Assembly: GCA_000708835.1 (NCBI GenBank)
Contig: DF237027.1
Location: forward strand, 62,001-126,000
Source: Klebsormidium nitens
Lineage: Eukaryota; Streptophyta; Klebsormidiophyceae; Klebsormidiales; Klebsormidiaceae
Direction of reading: 5' to 3'
DNA: 64,000 nucleotides
The position numbers and the translations under genes were made by a program. The notes beneath the pieces are model-generated. The model had not been told where the DNA came from. It searched no databases and saw only the letters and a list, made by a program, of their open reading frames with translations. Below, piece by piece: positions 57,801 through 64,000 of this stretch; position 1 is the stretch's first letter, and each line of letters opens with the position of its first letter.

Positions 57801-58429
57801 AGATGGAAACGTTCATTGGCTGCGCGAAGATTTGCCTGTGGTTTCTCGCTCTCTGATTTGCTCAAAATTTGCTTACTGCAGTGGCCGCAGTATATTTAGG
57901 ACGAAGGTGAACCGTAGATTTATAGCAGCCTGCCTGAGCGTCCGATAAGCTTTGTATAGGCTGTATAGAGTATCGACGGGAGAAAATCGCACACGACAGA
58001 AAGAGTGGCAGAGGTAGGCTGGTATGGGACCCTATGGGTTCAATTGGCAGTTGCCGGTGCGCAGAAGTCGTAGACGGTATGGTAGAACCGTAGAAGGCTA
58101 GGTAGGTACCGTACCTCAGTAACCTGCCCTGTGCAGCGTGCTGGACTCTAGAGTCTAAACCCACCTACACCTAAGTTACCGTACCGTACTTGTCTGAGGT
58201 ACGTACCGAGTATGGCAAGGTGCGCTGTGGATTCCAGTGGAAGCAAGGAATCTCACTGTCAGTCTGGATCAAGGATTCTAGATCTCTTCCTCAAGTTCAA
58301 TTTTAAGAACTGGAAGAAGCAATTGCAATCGTCGTTTGCCGCCACCTGCCCTCCATTTTCGCATTCAATCTATTACCGTTGCGCCCCTTTCTGCTTTTCT
58401 GCCTTCGTACAACGGTCTATTGCAACAAA
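54896..58429. other. Long region without supported genes, upstream of methionine synthase
   Basis: No coding exon is supported, although the plus-strand frame at 55539-55943 is fairly long. From about 57200 to 58210 the heptamers TACCGTA and TACGGTA recur (for example 57214, 57231, 57446, 57738, 58106, 58173), giving many KpnI-like palindromes. A 70-bp block at 57588-57665 is an inverted relative of the MITE interior at 40.4 and 42.2 kb. The last few hundred bases are presumably the methionine synthase promoter. Confidence 0.45.
57588..57665 (-). mobile_element. MITE core relic, copy 3 (inverted)
   Basis: Read on the minus strand, cgctccgcacccctaaccac cctaaccaccaaaccaacc matches the interior of the elements at 40461-40525 and 42210-42275. 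Terminal inverted repeats are not recognisable, so this is a core fragment. Confidence 0.5.
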
Positions 58430-61400
58430 ATGGCTCCCGCTTCCCACATTGTCGGTTACAGCCGGATCGGCGCTAAGCGCGAGCTGAAATTCGCACAGGA
58501 GGCGTACTGGAACAAGAAGACCAGCGCCGCAGATCTGGAGAAGACTGGGAAGGAGCTCAGGCTTGCTCTGTGGAAACAGCTGAAGGATCAGGGGTTGGAT
58601 CTGATCCCCAGCAACACCTTCACCTTCTACGATCATGTGTTGGATGTCACATGCATGGTCGGTGCTTTGCCAGAGCGTTATGGCTGGACCAACGGCGAGG
58701 TGGATCTGGATACATTCTTTGCCATGGCGAGAGGGAATGCGCAGCAGCCAGCGATGGAGATGACGAAGTGGTTCGATACAAACTAGTAAGGGGTTTATCA
58801 AAAAAATTGGCTTCGTGGAGTTGGATTCATTCTGAAGTTTCTTGTGTGTGAGGATGTATCCTGGAAGAATGCTATCAATGCTCTGTTAGGATGCTCTGTT
58901 GTCACAGGTACTGGCCTGATCTTGAGATTGGAAAAGGTTTATGCTAGCAGCCGCTGGGTTCCTTGTTTTGGTTTCTGGATTATTGTGTAGGTTTTGGCAG
59001 AATGCAAGGCAGCCAATACATCACCATGCGTGGAAACCCTGCAATATCCAACTCTCTGCAGCCACTACATTGTGCCGGAGCTGGCTCCTACCACCAAGTT
59101 TGCACTCTCCTCCACCAAAGCCATCAGGGAGTACCTTGAGGCCAGGGAGATCGGCATTGACACCCTCCCCGTTCTAGTCGGGCCCGTCACCTACCTGCTG
59201 CTGTCCAAGGCGTCCAAGGACGCACCAAAGGCGTTTGACCGCCTGTCTTTGCTGCCGGCCCTTCTCAAGGTCTATCAGTGAGTGGACATTCTTAGACCAC
59301 CTGGTGTTAATTGGTCGGACTGAAGTGTCGCTTCGCATTCTAGGGAGTCGTCCCGACTGCTACTCTTTTGTTTCAAGTTTTCTGTCAATCTGAGAAGTGA
59401 GGCGGTTGTGTGTCGCTTGGGTTTTATGTTTGGCCTGACGTCATATCATTGTCAGCTGTTCATGGCAGCTTGGTACACTTCCGAGCTACTATTTTCCATT
59501 GAACTTTCAGCTTCTTGCGTCAATGTGAGCCATGTGGTTGCTGCTGAGACTGAGATTAAACCATACTCCTGCGGAAAGCATTACGGCTTGTAGCTCAGTG
59601 GAAGAGCGCTTGGCCCCTCGTGGGGCCCAGAGGTCTTGGGTTCAAACCCCAACCTGCCCCAGATCTGCTTTTCCAAGGGTTTATGGATTGGTCAAAGGTT
59701 AACGAAAGTTGTTGTTCTGGTCTGGCCGTCAGTTTGCAGTTTCTTGTGAGCTGCCTTGGGTTCAAACCCCATACTGATAGGTCTCATCGGTGCATGTCGT
59801 TCATTTTGCACAACATCTCTGCTCAGCAGCCTGCAGCAGTCTCCTGACTTGCTGCCTTGGGATCAAACCCCATACTACTGATGCATTGGTCTCGCATTGC
59901 TTCTTGTTGTGACCCAATTGCAGCAGGTCTCATTGTCATGCTTGTTGCAGCAGTAATGGTTGCCGTAGTGGAGTGCACCACAATCCCATCTCCTTGGTAT
60001 CTTCCGCACTTCTTCTCATGTGGATCTCTATGCAAGTTAAAATTAGTGAATCCTGTGCCTGAGTGCATTTTCTATGCACATTGCTCTCCATCAGCACTCG
60101 CCTTACTCGCTGCCATTGGGATACGACCCAACTGACTGTGTGGGCCTGCCTTTTTGTACAATCGGATGGGTGCGTACGCGCAAATTTCATTACAGAATCC
60201 GCTAATGGCATTGTCCTCTTTGATGAGCAGAGAATGGATAAAGGATGGTAGTAGCCTCCAAAACCCAGAGCTCATCTCTGGCAAATGCAGATCTGATGTT
60301 TCCATGCTTCTTGCTGTGCATTGGTGATTGGATTGTTGCCTGCAGGAAGCAGCACCTTCTGGGTTCAAACCCCAGCATTCCCTTCACCATTTCACAGTCT
60401 CGTGCCAGTCACCTTTCTGTAAAAGCAATCGCTGTTGCACCTGATTGTGGTCTTGTCTGACAAGATCGCTATTTCCAAGCTGCAGACCCCCTGCAAATCC
60501 ACATCCTGGAATGCCGAGTTTCTGCCTCTGTTGTCCTTCCACAGCAAGTGACGTGTAGCTCAGAGGAAGAGTGCATGGCCCATTGTCAGGCCATGAGGTC
60601 TTGGGTTCGAACCCCAACCTGTCCGAAAAGCTCGTGGAAGGTTCAACAAAAGGCACATGTGGGAGAGATTTGTCTTCTTACTATTCAGTTCTCCTGCTTT
60701 CAAGTAGGTCTTGTTTGGGACAAGCTCCAGGAATGCTCTTTGAACACACTGTTGGGAAGTCTGCCTCTTGATGCTATTGCGCTGTGCTTACTCTTGGTTG
60801 AAAATATTCAAAATCAGGGCTTTTATTGTGCACTGACTGTTCTGCTGATCTGCTGTGTGTGAGTCTGGCTATCCAGTCTCCTTGGGTTCAAACCCCTGCA
60901 TAGCAATGAACCTCATCCAAAACACTGCCAGAACGGCTCGGTTTCCTGGAGTTGAACCTGATCTACTCAGTTCCTTCCTGCTCTCAAGTCTCACCGTCCC
61001 CCTCTTTGCGGATCTGCCGCCATCCCTGGTAACGGTTGCCTGACCATACCAAGTTGCTCTCTCATAACGCAGTAGACTTCTGAGTTTCTCTGCCCCTGTT
61101 CTCCTTCTAGTAGCAATCGATGCGTAGCTCAGAGGAAGAGTTTGTGGCCCCTGGTCAGGTCATGAGGTCTCGGGTTCGAACCCAACCTGATTGAAAAGCT
61201 GCTGGAAGGAAGTGACATAAAAGGGACACTTTGCGATGCATTGTAGTTTCTTTAGCCAATTTCTATCTGTGTAAGCTGGTGGTTCACCTATTTCCCCTTT
61301 TCTCGTATCATGCCATTCTTTTGCTTGTGTACAATCTTCTGCTGGACAGATCATTGTCACTGCTCTGCAGTTGGTCTGGAGATCACTGCCTTTGTAATCA

Positions 61401-63365
61401 TAAGCCATGCTGTCTTTACTCTAGAATTTGAGCTTTGGCCTGAGACTTGGTTATCAGGTGCATACTTGGTGCCTGCACACTTTGTCTTCCCGTCACCTCT
61501 TACTTGTCAGCCCATACAGTTGTGCACCCCCTTCTCTGCTGCAAAATTCGTTGAAGCTCCCCACTTCCAAATCTGGGTAAGTGGAATTGCGGAAGTCGTT
61601 TGTCTCTTGTCAATGTTGTGTGCGCACGTCAATGATGGTATTATGTCGCTTGAGTCGACTAAGCATGGGGCTTAGGTACCTGGTTTTAAACCCCAACGAC
61701 TCAAGTTTTTCTGTATGGCATCATCCTATCACAGCTCTCAGATCTGGCTGATCCTTGTTTGGTCTTCACGTTTCTCTGGTAAAACGCTGATGGACTTCCA
61801 CTCTGATCTCAATGTGGTCAAAGCTTTAGTTGACTGCTCCTTCTGCCATTCAGGTTGGAAGCTTGACTCTCCAAAACCTTTTCCTTCCTGCAATAGCTAG
61901 TGGCTTGTAGACGGATTCCTTGGCCCCTTGTCAGGTCTAGAAGGTCTTTGGGTTCAAACCCCAACCTGTTCAACAACCTTGCGGAAAGAAATGCAGATCA
62001 TTCTTATCTTCTTTATGATAAAAGGTGATCTTTGTTTGGCCTTTGTCTAGGCCTATCTGGGTTCAAACCCCAGCAAGATCACCTTTGCAGCCCTCTTCTT
62101 ACACCTAGGTTTCTCATTTCCATGCCCCCTGTAGACTATTCCTGCTGCTGCTACCTGTGCAATGAGAAGTCGATCAATTCTGGCCAGCCATTGACGCTGT
62201 GATTGAAGCTGTTCTCTGCAGTTTTGTCCGTGGTCTTCAGGGAAAAGGCCCGCAGCTTACCGAGTAGTAATTGTAACAGTGTCAAGAACGCATGACCATT
62301 CTCTGCCTTGCCTTCAGTCCTTTCTCTCCTGCTCTAGTAAACAAAGCTTCTGCTTTAGATTTTTGAAGTGGCCCATTGGGCTGACTTCTTGTTGCAAGAA
62401 TGTCGAGATCTTTCCATACGCACTCATCGGGCAATATCTGACAAGCGCTTGTTTAAATTTTGAAGCATAGGAGAAAGCTCTCTGAAACGTTGTCTTCCTG
62501 ATCGTATTCTTCGTCAAGTCAATATTGCCTACCTTGACTGGGGGTAATAAACAGCACTTTCTTGTGTTTCTGGATGGAATGAAGCAGCTCGACCAACTTT
62601 TTGAAAGTCTAGGCCATAAAACCACTGTCGTTTAGATCATCAGCTTGGCGCAAAAAATCCGTTGCTATTGTGTACGGAACAAATATTTTAAAAATTCACC
62701 TCCCTTTCTTAAATTGCTTACCTCCTGCTGTCACTTGCAGATTTGTGGTCCAGTCAGCAAACGCCCGTTGCCTTTGAAGTTTCTGACTCCGCATTTGTAC
62801 GCCTTGCTCTTCCTCCCCTAGAACAAATACGACATTCTTCCTCTGTTCATCACATTAGCAGCAATGAGTTCTTTAAAATTGTCTCCATTTACACCGGTAT
62901 CACCTCAGAGTTTCCGTTTATGAAACCCCAACACTAACCCTCTCAAACCCCCTTCCGAGCTCAGGGAAGTAGCGTCCGAGCTCCAGAAGGCAGGTGCCCA
63001 GTGGATCCAGTTCGACGAGCCCATCCTAGTTACGGACGTCGACGCCCCGGTGCTGGACGCCCTCAAGACGGCATATGCCGCGATCGGAGCGGCCCTGGCG
63101 GGCGGCAAGACCCAGATTCTCATCGAAACCTACTTCGACTCGGTTAACGAAAATGCGTTCCAAACCCTGGTTAACATCCCGGAGGTTTCGGCAGTTGGCA
63201 TCGACCTGCAGCAGAAGCCGCGCAACCTTGAAACGCTGCGCAAGCACGGGCTGCCAGCTGGCAAGACCCTATTCGCCGGTGTCGTGGACGGGCGCAACGT
63301 GTGGGCCAACGACCTGAATGCGTCGCTCGAGGTGCTGCAGGAGTTGGAGGCCAAGATCGGGAAAG
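58430..63365 (+). CDS. METE: Cobalamin-independent methionine synthase, 3' part outside window
   Basis: MetE methylates homocysteine with 5-methyltetrahydrofolate polyglutamate to make methionine, using a catalytic zinc in the C-terminal domain. Exons: 58430-58785, 59062-59277 and 62965-63365, phases 2, 2, 1. They give about 324 residues of a family of about 765, so this is the N-terminal barrel; the zinc domain lies to the right of the window. Landmarks: [58 protein letters not shown] across the first junction, [40 protein letters not shown] across the second junction, WIQFDEPIL, and [20 protein letters not shown]. No transit peptide precedes [10 protein letters not shown], so this looks cytosolic. 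Intron 2 is 3.7 kb, many times the first (276 bp), and is filled with tRNA-derived repeats. No exon starting with the next conserved block (KLVVSTSCSLLHT-like) was found between 63366 and 64000, so that region is intron 3. Confidence 0.95.
59585..59662 (+). repeat. tRNA-derived element (SINE-like), copy 1
   Basis: TAGCTCAGTGGAAGAGCGC is a canonical D-arm/A box, and TTGGGTTCAAACCCCAA a T-arm/B box with a 5-bp stem. The anticodon arm has about a 12-nt loop (ccccTCGTgggg) instead of 7, and the acceptor stem pairs poorly, so it is a tRNA relic or Pol III-type SINE head rather than a working tRNA. Confidence 0.75.
60547..60626 (+). repeat. tRNA-derived element (SINE-like), copy 2
   Basis: Best-preserved copy: TAGCTCAGAGGAAGAGTGC A box, variable loop AGGTC, and TTGGGTTCGAACCCCAA T-arm. 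About five of seven acceptor-stem pairs can form. The central arm (catggcccattgtcaggccatg) is a strong hairpin that does not give a normal 7-nt anticodon loop. Confidence 0.75.
61116..61192 (+). repeat. tRNA-derived element (SINE-like), copy 3
   Basis: TAGCTCAGAGGAAGAGTTT then gtggcccctggtcaggtcat and AGGTCTCGGGTTCGAACCC. Same architecture as the 60.55-kb copy, and the following ctg(a)ttgaaaagctgctggaagg resembles the tccgaaaagctcgtggaagg after that copy, so homology extends past the tRNA part. Confidence 0.75.
61640..62075 (+). repeat. Decayed tRNA-derived elements and isolated B boxes
   Basis: Degenerate relatives at 61640-61703 (gagtcgactaagcatggggc, ttttaaaccccaac), 61903-61975 (ggccccttgtcaggtctaga, tttgggttcaaaccccaacc) and 62045-62065 (ctgggttcaaaccccag). 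Further isolated B boxes in the same intron lie near 59757, 59855, 60360 and 60885. Confidence 0.65.
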
Positions 63366-64000
63366 GTGAATTGTTTCTCAACATTCTGTGCATCAATCTG
63401 ATCTATTACCCATACTCAGTCGACCTTCTGACATTTACCCAGTCTTTGCAAACTCTATCTTTCAAATTCATAGTCTTGTTGTGTCCGGTTCGTTAGACTG
63501 GAATCGTGCTCTCTACACAGGAGCTCTGCCCATTTTGACTGGTCATGTTCTGGATCCGTCATCGATTTCACCGGACGACACAGTCTTCTTCTCATTCGAT
63601 CTCAAACCGTGCTCGACCTTTGTCCAAGTACTTGTAAGACGTCAGCCATCCCAGCATTTAGAAGCTGACTTTATTGATCAACTTTTTCAGAGGCGATTGT
63701 GCTATCGATCTTCTGCGTGATTCCTCTTATGTTCGGCTTAGACGAGAAGATGGCCCTCAATTCCCATTCTGTCTGCTTCTCGCGTTACCTGACGTTTGCA
63801 AGGCCTCACAAATGAACACCACATATTTCAGGAACAACTATTTCTATTCGCGCCGTCAATCTTGGTTATGAAACAGCTTGCGAGTCTCGGACTGCAGTTG
63901 ACTTGCTCCTTCAGACATCGCAATCAAGTATCATAGGCTGCTTCAGCTTCTCGCAATGCCCGTTGCCATTCTCTGCAATTCCACCGCCTTTGTAACTGTC
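63366..64000. other. Part of methionine synthase intron 3
   Basis: After the donor at 63366 no sequence encodes the next conserved MetE block. Short frames here are unsupported. The intron runs off the right edge. Confidence 0.6.

Noticed and set aside
59585-61192. Functional tRNA genes
   Set aside because: A and B boxes are good, but the anticodon arm has a 12-nt loop in all copies and acceptor stems pair poorly, so they are called tRNA-derived repeats.

Overview
The window is nuclear DNA from an intron-rich green-lineage eukaryote. The likeliest source is a charophyte/streptophyte alga close to Klebsormidium. This is an inference from plant-type proteins (a fused MoCo sulfurase of the ABA3/MOCOS type, a plant-type HEI10 meiotic RING protein, cobalamin-independent methionine synthase) found together with a flagellar-type coiled-coil/EF-hand protein. 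I rebuilt genes by hand from conserved peptides, GT-AG splice sites and codon phase. In most models every exon phase agrees and the summed coding length is a multiple of three.

Layout. 1-6.85 kb, minus: molybdenum cofactor sulfurase; its 3' end runs off the left edge. 8.22-11.26 kb, plus: HEI10, 9 exons, divergent from the sulfurase across a shared 1.4 kb promoter region. 12.8-17.2 kb, minus: a 7-exon gene for a 336-aa probable plastid membrane protein of unknown family. 18.6-22.2 kb, plus: a 325-aa zeta-crystallin-type quinone oxidoreductase. 23.4-30.6 kb, plus: three tandem paralogues (161, 176 and 198 aa) of a small protein family I do not recognise, all with the same four-exon plan. 32.25-33.54 kb, plus: an intronless 429-aa Ser/Arg-rich disordered protein. 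35.7-48.2 kb, plus: a long (about 1000 aa recovered) coiled-coil protein ending in EF-hands, resembling outer-dynein-arm docking proteins. 50.46-51.99 kb, minus: a 509-aa low-complexity ORF. 52-58.4 kb: mostly featureless, with one possible minus-strand gene. 58.43 kb to the right edge, plus: cobalamin-independent methionine synthase, whose 3.7 kb second intron is packed with tRNA-derived repeats; its 3' end is outside the window.

The most unusual signal is an 'exon echo' pattern. In the coiled-coil/EF-hand gene, in the quinone oxidoreductase and probably in HEI10, introns hold stacked, progressively decayed copies of the neighbouring exon's edge with its splice site. They repeat at about 100-170 bp and always lie next to the intact exon. 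The clearest case is a six-step ladder at 44.9-45.77 kb where copies decay with distance from the functional exon. Some 3'-edge echoes are still in frame and flanked by AG and GT, so they could act as mini-exons. The other main discovery candidate is the unrecognised three-gene tandem family.
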